Of a stretch of 36,901 bases of DNA, positions 1-8,247 are shown in pieces. A program made the translations under genes and the position numbers. The stretch is from assembly GCA_043767025.1 (NCBI GenBank), contig JAYUHK010000089.1, positions 1 through 36,901 of the forward strand. Reading direction: 5' to 3'. How positions within the stretch are numbered: the stretch's first letter is position 1; the number at the start of each line of letters is the position of its first letter. The notes under the pieces are model-generated. The model did not search any database, was not told the origin of the DNA, and was given only the letters and a program-made list of their open reading frames with translations. This DNA is from JAYUHK01 sp043767025. GTDB taxonomy: Bacteria; Bacteroidota; Bacteroidia; Chitinophagales; Saprospiraceae.

Positions 1-3
1 AAT

Positions 4-651
4 ATGAAAAATCTATTCATTGTCAATATTTTTTCTTTTTTGCTGCTTGCTGCTTGCTCCAAGAGCAACACAGAGTGTATTTCGGTGTCTCCTTCGAGGA
101 TATTCAATACGTCAGGAATGCACTTTTATCCCGAAACAGACAGCATCTCTATGAAAGATACCCTCTGGGTTTCGTTTGAGATGCCTAAAAAAGGGTACGA
201 CTTGCTTTCCAAAGACAGTGTGGATTTATCCAGTTTAAATGATTTTACTACTTATTTGGGAATTATGAAAACTTTGAATCCTGATACAATACCAACCGCT
301 TTTGGCAATACTGATTTTGCAAACAACGATTTTTTAAGGGTTGTGAAAATAGGTATTGCAAAAACAGGAGCAGGGGAGCCTGAATATTCTGCTAAAGTAA
401 TAACTGCATTAGAGCGGGATAATAAATTTCAATTTTTAATGGGTTTAGTCCCTACCAAAACTGGTTATTATACTTTTCGCACAGATAATGCTCGTGGTTA
501 TTTGAAGGAAAAAACTTCTGATTGTCAAGGAAAGGCAATGTTTACGATACTCGTAATCAACGAAAATAAGCATTTCTATCTTTTTCCTAAATTCACTTCT
601 AACGACCCTTACTCTGCTGCCAGAGGTTATCGTTTAAAAGTCGTCAAATAA
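4..651 (+). CDS. Predicted lipoprotein of unknown function
   Basis: This encodes a 215-residue protein with a short basic start (MKN), a hydrophobic stretch and a lipobox (LLAAC, Cys18), so it is probably processed by signal peptidase II and lipid-anchored. The mature part starts with a Ser/Thr/Asn-rich linker and then looks like a mixed beta-rich globular domain, with a second pair of Cys residues (TECIS near the start, SDCQG near 172) that could form a disulfide. No catalytic motif or family was recognised. The ATG at 4 lies almost at the window edge, so promoter and upstream neighbours are not visible. A strong GC-rich hairpin starts 8 bp after the stop codon and is its likely terminator. 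The ORF and lipobox are seen directly; the function is unknown. Confidence 0.75.
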   Translation: MKNLFIVNIFSFLLLAACSKSNTECISVSPSRIFNTSGMHFYPETDSISMKDTLWVSFEMPKKGYDLLSKDSVDLSSLNDFTTYLGIMKTLNPDTIPTAFGNTDFANNDFLRVVKIGIAKTGAGEPEYSAKVITALERDNKFQFLMGLVPTKTGYYTFRTDNARGYLKEKTSDCQGKAMFTILVINENKHFYLFPKFTSNDPYSAARGYRLKVVK

Positions 652-654
652 CAG

Positions 655-764
655 CAATCCGCCACAGCTGCCCGAGCGGCTGTGGCGGCTTTTAATAAAA
701 AATCATGAAAAAAACTTCAATATTTATCGGCATCGGCTTGGCTTTATTTATATGTGTGAGTTGC
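655..764 (+). repeat. Palindrome plus lipoprotein-signal module, copy 1
   Basis: This 110-bp stretch consists of the GC-rich hairpin, an AT spacer and the first 20 codons of a small lipoprotein-like ORF. It recurs in inverted orientation at 20919-21029. Comparison by eye gives four substitutions and one single-base indel. Similarity stops abruptly at both ends: right after the final CAATCC of the flank on one side, and right after the second Cys codon of the signal peptide on the other. Confidence 0.8.
659..693 (+). terminator. GC-rich hairpin terminator, first copy of the repeated palindrome
   Basis: A perfect 10-bp stem (659-668 with 679-688, arms CCGCCACAGC/GCTGTGGCGG) is followed by CTTTT. 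It starts 8 bp after the stop of the lipoprotein gene, as expected for an intrinsic terminator. The identical palindrome occurs in inverted orientation at 20996-21025. Confidence 0.65.
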
Positions 765-803
765 TGTACAAAAAGCAACTTATTAGAATTGCCAGCAGCT
801 TAA
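705..803 (+). CDS. Tiny lipoprotein-like ORF, 32 aa, probably truncated
   Basis: The ORF reads MKKTSIFIGIGLALFICVSC and then 12 more residues before TAA at 801-803. The N-terminus is a textbook lipoprotein signal (KK, hydrophobic core, Cys20), but there is almost no mature domain. The stop codon lies at the centre of the 40-bp palindrome 782-821, which suggests that insertion of that palindrome or a deletion cut a longer gene short. The first 20 codons are nearly identical to those of the ORF at 20847-20978, while the sequence after the Cys is unrelated. It could be a genuine micro-lipoprotein, a relic, or a non-coding passenger of the repeat. Conservation of the reading frame between the two copies makes a coding origin likely; present function is doubtful. 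Confidence 0.4.
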   Translation: MKKTSIFIGIGLALFICVSCCTKSNLLELPAA

Positions 804-821
804 GCTGTTGGCAATTCTAAT
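782..821. repeat. 40-bp palindrome overlapping the stop codon of the tiny ORF
   Basis: The arms 782-800 and 803-821 are reverse complements over 19 bp with one G-U-compatible mismatch, around a central TA (core AGCTTAAGCT). There is no T-run, so it is a weak terminator candidate. It may instead be the footprint of a small palindromic element. Confidence 0.7.
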
Positions 822-825
822 AAAT

Positions 826-871
826 TAGCAATTATTCATGCAACCAAAAACTAAGCACTAAAAACTACTCA
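826..871 (+). repeat. Family C repeat, copy 1 (diverged)
   Basis: This AT-rich segment ends in ACTAAGCACTAAAAACTACTC and matches the tail of the copies at 8590-8660 and 28331-28400. Its right end lies 7 bp from the stop codon of the minus-strand YfhO-family gene. Confidence 0.5.
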
Positions 872-878
872 AAATTAA

Positions 879-3347
879 TTATTTTTTCTTGAAAGTCCAA
901 TACAGCGCACCCAAAAGAAGCAACATCACCAGTGCAGACCCTACGCGCGCCAAAGCGTTGCCCGTTGAGTATGCCGAAGGTTCGAAGCGCATTTCGAGCT
1001 TGTGGTCGCCTGCGGGGACTCGCAGTGCGCGCAGCAAATAATCGGCTTTCATCACGCCTGCCACTCGATTGCCGTCTATGTAAGCGTGCCAACCTTTTGC
1101 TTCGGGATAGTAGATTTCAGAAAAAACTGCTAATTGTTCGGTGGCTGCTTTCGTTTCGTAAGTCATAAAATCGGGGACGTAATTCGTCAGTTTGATGGAG
1201 TTGGCAGAGTCGTATTTGATGTTCAGTCCGTTCAGATTTTCGGCAAATTTTTTCTGAACAATGGCTGTTTGTAACGGCTGTAGATTCTCCAAAGAGTCCA
1301 TTTCGGCGTTGGCATTTTCTACTATCGTATAGTTTTTTACGAACCAAGCGTTGCCGAGAGCGTCGGGATTGCGGGCGGCTTGCGGTTGCGCGCCTTTTTC
1401 TTCACTGCCTTGTATAATGTAGCGCGTGTTGAGCATATTCAGGATTTGCTGAAACGTCGCTCCGCCTTTGCTCATATATCTATCCACGACTTCCTGAAAA
1501 ATCATCAATTTTGCGGCATAATATCCGCCAATACTTTTGTGGTAAAAAGAAGTAAAACCGTTGGCAAACGGGTTGCCGCCGCGCGAAAGATCCAGCACCC
1601 GATAGCTCAAATCTTTGTCCTGCATTATTTGTGCGTCCACGGGGCGCGGCGCGGTGTTTTGCTTGGAGCGGGTTTGGGTCACAAAATCGTCGTTGCTCAA
1701 ATAGCGTTTGTCCACCCCAATCATATCCGCCAAGCCGAGCAATGTCACCAACGCAATCGTTATCATCGGGTGAAAACTCATGCGAAGACTGGCAAAAAGT
1801 ACGCCCGCCGCCGCCAAAACAAAGAACAACGAGCGGAACGCATCGCCCTGAATCAAGCCTGCGCGGTCGGCACGGATAGCTCCCAAAAGCTGTGGCGCAG
1901 ACTTCGCTATTTGGTCGTCATTGGGTCCCGCGAGCGTCCCCATGAAGCTGTAAAGAAGTGCCAACACACAGAGTCCGCCGACGGTTGCGGCGGCATACAG
2001 CAAAGATTTTTTGCGTTTTTCAACGTCCGTTTCTGGATTTAGAAAGGCTTTCAGCCCTAAAATTCCGAGTGCGACGAGCAGCAAGTGTCCGATACCAAAG
2101 ACCATTCCGACGGAGCGAAATTTATTAAAAAATGGAAAATAATCGAATAAAAAATAATTGACTACCGCAAAATTTTTGCCCCAACCGATGACTGCGATGA
2201 CCGCCATACTTGCCAATATCCAGTTGCGAAGCGATGTTTTTAACAAAAATACGCCGAGAAAAAATAAAAATAAAATCACTGCGCCATAATATACCGCGCC
2301 CGAAGTGAACGGCTGGTCGCCCCAATATTTGGTCGTCGCTTGCGCCAGATTATTGACTTGTGGGTTGTTGCCCATGCTGCGCAAGGCTTTGAGTGACTCG
2401 CTTTCGGGGTCGCGGGCGAAGTATTCACCGCTGTCCGAACCCATAAAATTGGGCATCAAAAAACTAAAACTTTCCAACTTACCGATGCTCCAACTGAACG
2501 CATAGTCTTTCGTCAGCCCCTCTTTTTTGGTGCCCGTTTCGGCAGAAACCAAGTCGGATTTTCCGCGAATAGTTTCGGCTGCGTAGTCGTATTGTGTCCA
2601 AACCTGTGGCAAAACCGTCAAAAAACCCAAACCGATAGTCACGACAAGCGTGGCGGCAGCTTTCGCAAAATGCGCCATTTCGCCCTCTTTGAGTGCTTGA
2701 ATGAATTTTACGATGCCCAAAATAGCGAGCAACAACAGAAAATAGTAGGTGATTTGGATATGGTTGGCACCAAACTCCAACCCCGCAAAAACTGCGACCA
2801 ACGCGCCGCCGAGCAAATATCGCCCTCTAAAAACCATCAAAATACTGCCAAGCAGTGGCGCAAGAAACGCCAAAGCCATCACTTTGTTGGTGTGTCCCGC
2901 TTCAATCAAAATAATATGGGTAGAACTCACCCCAAACAACAAACTTCCTGCCAGCGCGTATTTCCAATTCACGCCCAACATCACGAACATCAAGTAGGCG
3001 CAAAGAAGGCAAGTAAAAAGCAACGGAAAAGTATAAGAGCCGTTGCTAACGTCGCCCAAAAACATGACGTTTTGTAAAATTTTAGTCGGAATATTGTACG
3101 TTTCGCCAGTAACTCCTTGGTAAATTGGCATTCCTGCGAACATAGAGTTGGTCCAAAGAATATCGCGTCCTTCTTTTTTGGCATAAGCGACGCGCTCACT
3201 TTGCAGCGCGTCGGCTTGCAAAGTATCGGATTGCTGCAACACTTTGCCGTCGAAGGCAGCCGGAGAAAAATAAATAAGTGCGAACAGCACCAATGCGACG
3301 ACCGAAATCAGGTGAGGCAGCAGCAGTTTTAGATATTGATTGTTCAT
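879..3347 (-). CDS. YfhO-family polytopic membrane protein
   Basis: This is an 822-residue integral membrane protein. The N-terminal hydrophobic segment (about residues 8-29) is followed by a soluble stretch with the family-typical DTLQADALQSE and the sequence WTNSMFAGMP, then by about ten more hydrophobic helices. A long extracytoplasmic C-terminal part follows (roughly 540-795), and a last helix comes before the terminal KKK. This layout matches the Bacteroidota YfhO family, which is related to GT-C-fold membrane glycosyltransferases. In Bacillus, YfhO is implicated in glycosylating lipoteichoic acid; the substrate here is unknown. The ATG at 3347 gives a clean membrane start. The gene lies 122 bp downstream of the metallophosphoesterase gene and may be transcribed from its own weak promoter at 3388-3395. 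Family assignment is good; the role is inferred. Confidence 0.85.
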   Translation of the reverse strand: MNNQYLKLLLPHLISVVALVLFALIYFSPAAFDGKVLQQSDTLQADALQSERVAYAKKEGRDILWTNSMFAGMPIYQGVTGETYNIPTKILQNVMFLGDVSNGSYTFPLLFTCLLCAYLMFVMLGVNWKYALAGSLLFGVSSTHIILIEAGHTNKVMALAFLAPLLGSILMVFRGRYLLGGALVAVFAGLEFGANHIQITYYFLLLLAILGIVKFIQALKEGEMAHFAKAAATLVVTIGLGFLTVLPQVWTQYDYAAETIRGKSDLVSAETGTKKEGLTKDYAFSWSIGKLESFSFLMPNFMGSDSGEYFARDPESESLKALRSMGNNPQVNNLAQATTKYWGDQPFTSGAVYYGAVILFLFFLGVFLLKTSLRNWILASMAVIAVIGWGKNFAVVNYFLFDYFPFFNKFRSVGMVFGIGHLLLVALGILGLKAFLNPETDVEKRKKSLLYAAATVGGLCVLALLYSFMGTLAGPNDDQIAKSAPQLLGAIRADRAGLIQGDAFRSLFFVLAAAGVLFASLRMSFHPMITIALVTLLGLADMIGVDKRYLSNDDFVTQTRSKQNTAPRPVDAQIMQDKDLSYRVLDLSRGGNPFANGFTSFYHKSIGGYYAAKLMIFQEVVDRYMSKGGATFQQILNMLNTRYIIQGSEEKGAQPQAARNPDALGNAWFVKNYTIVENANAEMDSLENLQPLQTAIVQKKFAENLNGLNIKYDSANSIKLTNYVPDFMTYETKAATEQLAVFSEIYYPEAKGWHAYIDGNRVAGVMKADYLLRALRVPAGDHKLEMRFEPSAYSTGNALARVGSALVMLLLLGALYWTFKKK

Positions 3348-3387
3348 AAAAAATAAGTAATGACAATTTTTTTGTTAAAAAAGTCCG

Positions 3388-3395
3388 TAAAAGTA
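3388..3395 (-). promoter_or_regulatory. Possible -7 box for the YfhO-family gene
   Basis: On the minus strand this reads TACTTTTA, one base from the Bacteroidota -7 consensus TAnnTTTG, about 40 bp before the start codon. No convincing -33 TTTG was found at the right distance. Confidence 0.3.
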
Positions 3396-3469
3396 CATAT
3401 TTTTTAAAAATAAATAGCGCAGCATGATTTTTTTTATCTGAAAAAATCATCACCTTCTCCTCCCTCAAA

Positions 3470-5119
3470 TTATTTGACGACAAAAAAGCGGGTTACGACT
3501 TTTTTATTTCCTCGCACGAGCAGCAGATATTTTCCCTTCGGGGCGGTCGAGATATTGAAGGCTTTGGCGTAGTCGCCTGCTTTTTGGCTCGGCAGGTCGT
3601 AGGAAGCGAAAGCGTTCATTTTGGGGTCGAGCAAGCGAATGGCGACGTTGGAAAGCTCGTCCAACACATATTTGAACCCAATCACGCCTTTTGCATCTGG
3701 GATTATTTTGGGCAGCGTTTCCCATTCTTGGATGTTCGCCGCTTCGGGCGTGGCGGTTGGTTCGGGTTTGGGTTTGTTGGGCGTTGCGGGGATTTTGGTG
3801 TTGGGATTGTTGTTAGCGGTGGCGACGGGTGGCGACGCGGCGGGCTTTTCTACATTGAGCAAAGTAGTGACTTCGCCATTGCAAGACGACCAAAGTTCTA
3901 TTTCGTCGGGCAGTTCAAACGGATTATTGGTTTCTTTGACTGCGTCCGAATTTTCGGTTTTTACGGTTCGGATTTCAATTTTATTTTTGTCAATCCACAA
4001 CAAATTGAAGTGATTGAAGCTGCCGCTGCCGCAAGTCCAAGGATAATTGAGGTCGTTGCGCCGCAATGGCGCGCCCCAACAGCCTTCGCCGATGTAAGTC
4101 GTCCCCAATTTTTCATCTTTGATGAACCCGTTGCTGCTGCCTGCTTCGGTGCTTGCACGAATCGGTTGGGTCATTTTTACAACGTGTGCGTCGCACTCGA
4201 TTCCGACGTTCATTTTATACTGCTGAAAAAGCGGTGCCCAGTGGATAATTTGCTCTATTTGCTTCGGTTTGGTGCTGCTGTGCGGCATCATCGGATAATG
4301 AAATTGAGCGATTTTCCACAACGCATTTTTACTTGCTTTGAGGTCATTTTCTAACCAAATTTTTTGCTCGCCGCCGGGCGGCATCATGGAGTTGAGGGTA
4401 TAAATGCGCAGCAAATTGCCGCCTATCGAGAACGAATAAGCGATATTCGCTGCCGCCACATCGAACAAATCTACGAGGATTTGGTTGGATTGCTCGTGGT
4501 TGCCGCGCGACACCACGATAGGAGTCATGCGCCCATCGCTGGCGATGGTCAGCTGCCAGTCGTTGAGCCATTGCTGCCATTCGAGCGGCTCGTCGTTGGT
4601 CGTCATGTCGCCACCGAATAGCACGCAGTGGGCGCGCAGTTTAGAAACCAACTTATTGGCTTCGCGGCAAGCCGTCCGTTGGTTGCGAGAATCGCCACCT
4701 GCTATGATAGCAATTTTCTGATTTGGGTCGGCGGGTGCGGTCGTAAAAAAAAGGCGTTGGCTCGTGCCTTCGCTGTCTTTTACTACAAAAAAATAGGACG
4801 TGTTGGGTTTCAAGCCTTTCAATCGGACGAAATTAGAACTCATACCTTTCACCAAAACTGCCTTATCGGGCTTTTGTTGCATGGCGTATTTCGCCACTTC
4901 TTGCCGACGGTCGGCGAGGTCGTAATAAAAAACGGGATTGTTGCCACTGAGCTGATTCCAGCCGATGACGGCGGTTGTAGCGGGGTCGTCGCGCCACATA
5001 CAGCGAAACTTGTCGGCGACTGCCGCCGTATTTTTAGGAAAAAAAACGACTGTCCCGACGAGCAATAGAGTCGCGAGATGATTTTTTTTTGCCAAAAATA
5101 TTTTAAAAAGATGCTTCAT
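3470..5119 (-). CDS. Secreted metallophosphoesterase with T9SS sorting domain
   Basis: This encodes a 549-residue exported protein in the purple-acid-phosphatase-like metallophosphoesterase group. Residues 1-35 form a signal peptide. Residues 37-130 look like a fibronectin-III-type domain (GLKPNTSYFFVVKDS). The catalytic domain shows the metal-binding blocks GGDSR (about 142), GGDM (about 170), GNHE (206-209) and FHYP (273-276); the usual final GHxH is replaced by ECDAHVV (about 308-314). A Pro/Asn/Thr linker leads to a C-terminal beta-domain ending GKYLLLVRGNKK...RFFVVK, typical of type A T9SS cargo. The reading frame extends to a TTG at 5131, but that TTG lies inside a TACTTTTG promoter box, so the ATG at 5119 was chosen. 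Likely activity is phosphoester hydrolysis outside the cell; the substrate is unknown. Confidence 0.85.
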   Translation of the reverse strand: MKHLFKIFLAKKNHLATLLLVGTVVFFPKNTAAVADKFRCMWRDDPATTAVIGWNQLSGNNPVFYYDLADRRQEVAKYAMQQKPDKAVLVKGMSSNFVRLKGLKPNTSYFFVVKDSEGTSQRLFFTTAPADPNQKIAIIAGGDSRNQRTACREANKLVSKLRAHCVLFGGDMTTNDEPLEWQQWLNDWQLTIASDGRMTPIVVSRGNHEQSNQILVDLFDVAAANIAYSFSIGGNLLRIYTLNSMMPPGGEQKIWLENDLKASKNALWKIAQFHYPMMPHSSTKPKQIEQIIHWAPLFQQYKMNVGIECDAHVVKMTQPIRASTEAGSSNGFIKDEKLGTTYIGEGCWGAPLRRNDLNYPWTCGSGSFNHFNLLWIDKNKIEIRTVKTENSDAVKETNNPFELPDEIELWSSCNGEVTTLLNVEKPAASPPVATANNNPNTKIPATPNKPKPEPTATPEAANIQEWETLPKIIPDAKGVIGFKYVLDELSNVAIRLLDPKMNAFASYDLPSQKAGDYAKAFNISTAPKGKYLLLVRGNKKVVTRFFVVK

Positions 5120-5128
5120 AAGCCAACT

Positions 5129-5136
5129 CAAAAGTA
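5129..5136 (-). promoter_or_regulatory. -7 promoter box (TACTTTTG) of the metallophosphoesterase gene
   Basis: On the minus strand this is an exact match to TAnnTTTG. The predicted transcript start lies only a few bases before the ATG at 5119, giving an almost leaderless mRNA. It also overlaps and rules out the upstream TTG start. Confidence 0.55.
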
Positions 5137-5264
5137 GAAAAAAGATTGTAATTAAAAACGTAATAATTTTGAGTTTTATTAGGAATAGGAGTAGATTTTT
5201 ATTTGGTGCTGCGATTTTGTTGCTTGTATTTGTCCTGATTTCAGTTTTCGTTTTCGAGTATTTT

Positions 5265-5786
5265 TCATCTTTTTCTTTGCATTTTCAACCCTCTCTGCTC
5301 CATAAATTCGTAAATGTTGATGCAGTTCACGCCATATTTTTCAGCGACTTTGGGTATTTTGTTGGGTTTCTCTTTACTTTCGTTGGTTATCAAAGTGCAT
5401 TTGTGGGCTTTGCAATAAGCAATCAAGTAGGGATCGGCTTCTTCTTTGCCTTCGGCTTGCTTTTTTTTATCCAAAAAACCTGTATTATATTCTTGATTAA
5501 CGATGACTTTTGCCTCTTTCATAGTTTCGGCGTCGGTTGGTACTACAAAGTGCTTCTTGAATTTTTTGACCCATATTTGCAAGTAATTTTGCTTGCCTGC
5601 GTAACTGTTTATCTCATCTTCCACAAAATCTATCGTTACAAACACTTTCTCTGTTATCATATCTTCTATTTCTTCCCAAACTGCGCTAAAAACAGGAGTA
5701 TTGGGTATAAAAGTGGATTCTAACTTGATTAGACCGCTTGTATCTATTACATAAATAGTCGAGTTGGGGACAAAATTAAGTTCCAT
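5265..5786 (-). CDS. DUF4411 PIN-like protein, probable toxin
   Basis: This 173-residue protein resembles the DUF4411 family, a PIN-domain-like group often found beside Xre-ImmA genes. It starts with the PIN-type strand IYVIDTSGLIKL, containing Asp15. Further acidic residues fall where PIN nucleases bind metal: Glu56/Glu58 (FVEDEI) and Asp118 (EADPYLIAYC). A conserved-looking TLITNES at 131-137 follows. This pattern predicts a Mg-dependent ribonuclease. The gene begins 9 bp after the stop of the Xre-ImmA gene on the same strand and presumably shares its promoter. Antitoxin-first order with tight spacing is typical of type II toxin-antitoxin operons. The toxin role is inferred from fold and context; it could also be a regulated nuclease without toxicity. 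Confidence 0.75.
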   Translation of the reverse strand: MELNFVPNSTIYVIDTSGLIKLESTFIPNTPVFSAVWEEIEDMITEKVFVTIDFVEDEINSYAGKQNYLQIWVKKFKKHFVVPTDAETMKEAKVIVNQEYNTGFLDKKKQAEGKEEADPYLIAYCKAHKCTLITNESKEKPNKIPKVAEKYGVNCINIYEFMEQRGLKMQRKR

Positions 5787-5795
5787 TTTTTCGGT

Positions 5796-6953
5796 TTACA
5801 AAGCGTTTAAAATTTCCCTGGTTTTAGGAATATACGACAGCTTTACGCCCAAAAAGTCCGAAAGGTCTTTTAAGTCTATTTTGTTCTTATCGTAAGCCTC
5901 GAAAGCGCGCCAAACGTAAGTTCTACCTTTTTCTTGTATCGTTTGTTTGGGTATATTTTGACCTTCTGGCTTTTTGGCTCTCCCAAAGGCAGGTTTATTC
6001 CATTTTTCGTGCGCTGCTTTATAAAATTCGGACGACGTAAGACCAATTTCTAAAAGACTTCTCAAAATAGCGAGCGGTCCGACATGAAAACTTTCCCCAA
6101 TAGCGACCAAGTCACTTTTGGACCATTCTTGGTTTTTTCGTCCTATATTTTCGTTTACTTTGTTGTGTTTTAATAATTCATCTGGCGGCATTAATACCGC
6201 TGCCGCAAAGGCGTTGCACCATTTTTCGATTTGAATTTCTGTTCCGCCATGCAGGTCACACAGCCCTCCTTCGTTAAGGACAAGATGTCCAAGTTCGTGA
6301 AACAAGGTAAATATTTTTGCTGAAGCTGCTTCGCCACCTCTTTTTATTCCTATAATGGGAACGACATCGTCGGTGATTGAAAAACCTCTTACGCCGTCTT
6401 CTGCGGATAAACTGAACTGAAAAACGGCGACCCCCAAAGACTCTACTTTCTCTATATAAAACTCAAATGCTTTTTTTACATCGTGTTGAGCAGCCCTGAT
6501 TTCAGCTAAATTCAGACGTTCTCTAATTTTAAATGCTACTAATTTCGGACTTTCTTGGATAGACGAATGGATGCTAAATTTGACGTTTTTAAGTTCCAAT
6601 TCATGTCCCAATTCCAGCAAAGAACTTGCTAAAGCTCTGGCTTTTCTGACGGCTAATATTGTTTTTTCGTGAAAGATATTAACATTTTTTGAGTCCACAG
6701 TACGTCTATCTTTGGGAAATGGTTTTTCGGCAGGCGGTTCGTCTAACAAGAGGGTTGCAATGCTTCGCTTATATTTTTTTGAGAATAGTTTTATTTCATC
6801 TAAACTCAATGATTTTTCCCCGCTTTCTATTTTGGAGAGCAGTTGTGAGGAAATACCTATCTTTTCAGACGCTTTATTTTTACTCAATGCAATACTCTCT
6901 CGCGCCCAAACAAGGACTTTCGGATTCACTTCGACATTGATTGCGGTTTTCAT
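5796..6953 (-). CDS. Xre-family HTH / ImmA-IrrE zinc-peptidase fusion, probable antitoxin-regulator
   Basis: This 385-residue protein joins a helix-turn-helix DNA-binding domain (about 11-65, with the Xre-like core SSQLLSKIESGEKSLSLDEI) to an ImmA/IrrE-type metallopeptidase domain. The zinc motif HELGH is at 219-223. The third ligand is probably Glu243, in EKWCNAFAAAVLMP. Such COG2856 fusions usually repress their own operon and sense or cleave a partner protein. The next gene is the DUF4411 PIN-like protein 9 bp downstream, so this one is the likely antitoxin or regulator of the pair. A TATCTTTG promoter box ends 8 bp before the ATG, so the mRNA is predicted to be nearly leaderless and the protein could easily block its own promoter. 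Domain assignment is firm; the partner relationship is inferred from context. Confidence 0.85.
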   Translation of the reverse strand: MKTAINVEVNPKVLVWARESIALSKNKASEKIGISSQLLSKIESGEKSLSLDEIKLFSKKYKRSIATLLLDEPPAEKPFPKDRRTVDSKNVNIFHEKTILAVRKARALASSLLELGHELELKNVKFSIHSSIQESPKLVAFKIRERLNLAEIRAAQHDVKKAFEFYIEKVESLGVAVFQFSLSAEDGVRGFSITDDVVPIIGIKRGGEAASAKIFTLFHELGHLVLNEGGLCDLHGGTEIQIEKWCNAFAAAVLMPPDELLKHNKVNENIGRKNQEWSKSDLVAIGESFHVGPLAILRSLLEIGLTSSEFYKAAHEKWNKPAFGRAKKPEGQNIPKQTIQEKGRTYVWRAFEAYDKNKIDLKDLSDFLGVKLSYIPKTREILNAL

Positions 6954-6960
6954 AATGTGA

Positions 6961-6968
6961 CAAAGATA
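6961..6968 (-). promoter_or_regulatory. -7 promoter box (TATCTTTG) of the Xre-ImmA/DUF4411 operon
   Basis: On the minus strand this is an exact TAnnTTTG match whose predicted transcript start is at or just before the ATG at 6953. No clear -33 element is visible, which would fit a regulated promoter. Confidence 0.5.
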
Positions 6969-7063
6969 CAGATTAGGAATGAAGAAAAAAAATCATTCGT
7001 TTTTTGTCCGATTTCAGCTGTTTATTAACACTTTGAAAGGGTTTTAACATTCCGTTGCAAATT

Positions 7064-8188
7064 TTATACCGATTTCTGCTCCCTCAAAAACCGAACCATC
7101 AGCTTTGCCGTGCGGGCGGACGCGCCTGCTTCGCCGAGTTGCTGGCGCAAAAATCGGTAATCGGCAAATATTTTTTTACGGATATTCGGCTTCAAGATAT
7201 GCAGCAACTCCGACGCGATATTTTTCTGGTTCAGTCGCTCTTGGATAAGCTCGGTCACAATCGGGCGGTCAGCAATCAGATTCACCAAAGAAATATACTT
7301 GATGCTGACCAATTTTTTGGCAATAAAATACGACAATCGGCTGCCGCGATAGCAAACGACTTGCGGCACGCCGAAAAGTGCGGTTTCGAGCGTAGCGGTG
7401 CCAGAAGTAACCAACGCAGCGGCAGACTGGGAGAGCAAGTCGTAGGTTTTTCCGCTCGTGAGGGTGACTTTTTCGGCAGCGAGATTTTCGTTAATGATGG
7501 TTTCGTAAAATGCCGACGGAATAGACGGCGCAGCCGCTATAACAAATTGATAGTCAGCAAATTGTGAATTTATGACGCTCAACATCAGGGGCAGGACTTT
7601 CCGAATTTCTTGCCTGCGGCTGCCGGGCAGCAGAGCGATGATTGGTTTTGGAGAACTCAAAAAATCGTCTGCGGGAGCTTCGTAAGTTGCTATCACGTCG
7701 AGCAACGGATGCCCAACGAAATGCACAGGATAGTCGTATTTTTTGTAAAAATCTTCCTCAAAAGGTAAAATAACGAACATCTGCGACACCGATTTTTTGA
7801 TGTCATGGACGCGACTGGTGTGCCAAGCCCAAAGTTGGGGCGAAATATAGTAAAACACACGGATATTGTGTGTCGCCGCCCACTTTGCGATGCGTAGGTT
7901 GAAACCCGGATAATCAATCAAAATCAACACATCGGGCTGAAAATCGATAATATCTTGCTTACAAAAACGAATGTTGGCAAAAATAGTACGGATATTTTTG
8001 GCGACCTCCAGAAATCCCATAAACGCCAAATCGCGATAATGTTTGACGATTGTTGCGCCAGCCGCTGCCATCAAATCGCCGCCCCAAGCCCGAAATTCGG
8101 CGCGCCCGTCTTCGTTGCGAAGTGCTTTGAGAAGGTTCGAGCCGTGCAAATCGCCCGAAGCCTCGCCTGCGATGAGGTAGTATTTCAT
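7064..8188 (-). CDS. lpxB: Lipid-A-disaccharide synthase
   Basis: This 374-residue protein is LpxB, the GT19 glycosyltransferase that joins UDP-2,3-diacylglucosamine to lipid X to form the lipid A disaccharide at the inner membrane. Seen directly are the N-terminal IAGEASGDLHGSNLLKAL, the mid-protein FVGHPLLDV, the nucleotide-binding LPGSRRQEI, and SGTATLETALFGVPQVV, all family hallmarks; length is normal. The reading frame is open far upstream (to 8527), but the ATG at 8188 gives the canonical MKYYLIAGEASGD start and avoids overlap with the neighbouring small membrane-protein gene. It follows surE and that gene on the same strand, an arrangement I recall from other Bacteroidota. It shows that the organism makes lipid A. 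Confidence 0.95.
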   Translation of the reverse strand: MKYYLIAGEASGDLHGSNLLKALRNEDGRAEFRAWGGDLMAAAGATIVKHYRDLAFMGFLEVAKNIRTIFANIRFCKQDIIDFQPDVLILIDYPGFNLRIAKWAATHNIRVFYYISPQLWAWHTSRVHDIKKSVSQMFVILPFEEDFYKKYDYPVHFVGHPLLDVIATYEAPADDFLSSPKPIIALLPGSRRQEIRKVLPLMLSVINSQFADYQFVIAAAPSIPSAFYETIINENLAAEKVTLTSGKTYDLLSQSAAALVTSGTATLETALFGVPQVVCYRGSRLSYFIAKKLVSIKYISLVNLIADRPIVTELIQERLNQKNIASELLHILKPNIRKKIFADYRFLRQQLGEAGASARTAKLMVRFLREQKSV

Positions 8189-8211
8189 AAAAAAACGGTT
8201 GGGAAGTATGT

Positions 8212-8219
8212 TAAAAGTA
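8212..8219 (-). promoter_or_regulatory. Possible internal -7 box for lpxB
   Basis: On the minus strand this reads TACTTTTA, one base from consensus, with a predicted start about 18 bases before the lpxB ATG. No clear -33 element was seen. Confidence 0.3.
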
Positions 8220-8247
8220 CATGAGTATTTTCTATTTTCCTCCTTTA

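Noticed and set aside
1380..2042. 220-codon plus-strand frame inside the YfhO-family gene
   Set aside because: It is an antisense shadow of a well-supported membrane-protein gene, and its translation is Arg/His-rich without any motif.
3584..4354. 256-codon plus-strand frame inside the metallophosphoesterase gene
   Set aside because: It lies opposite all the catalytic motifs of the real gene; the Phe/Gly-rich translation is typical of an antisense frame.
5169..5723. 184-codon plus-strand frame over the DUF4411 gene
   Set aside because: It is a Phe-rich antisense shadow; the minus-strand gene has PIN motifs and an operon partner.
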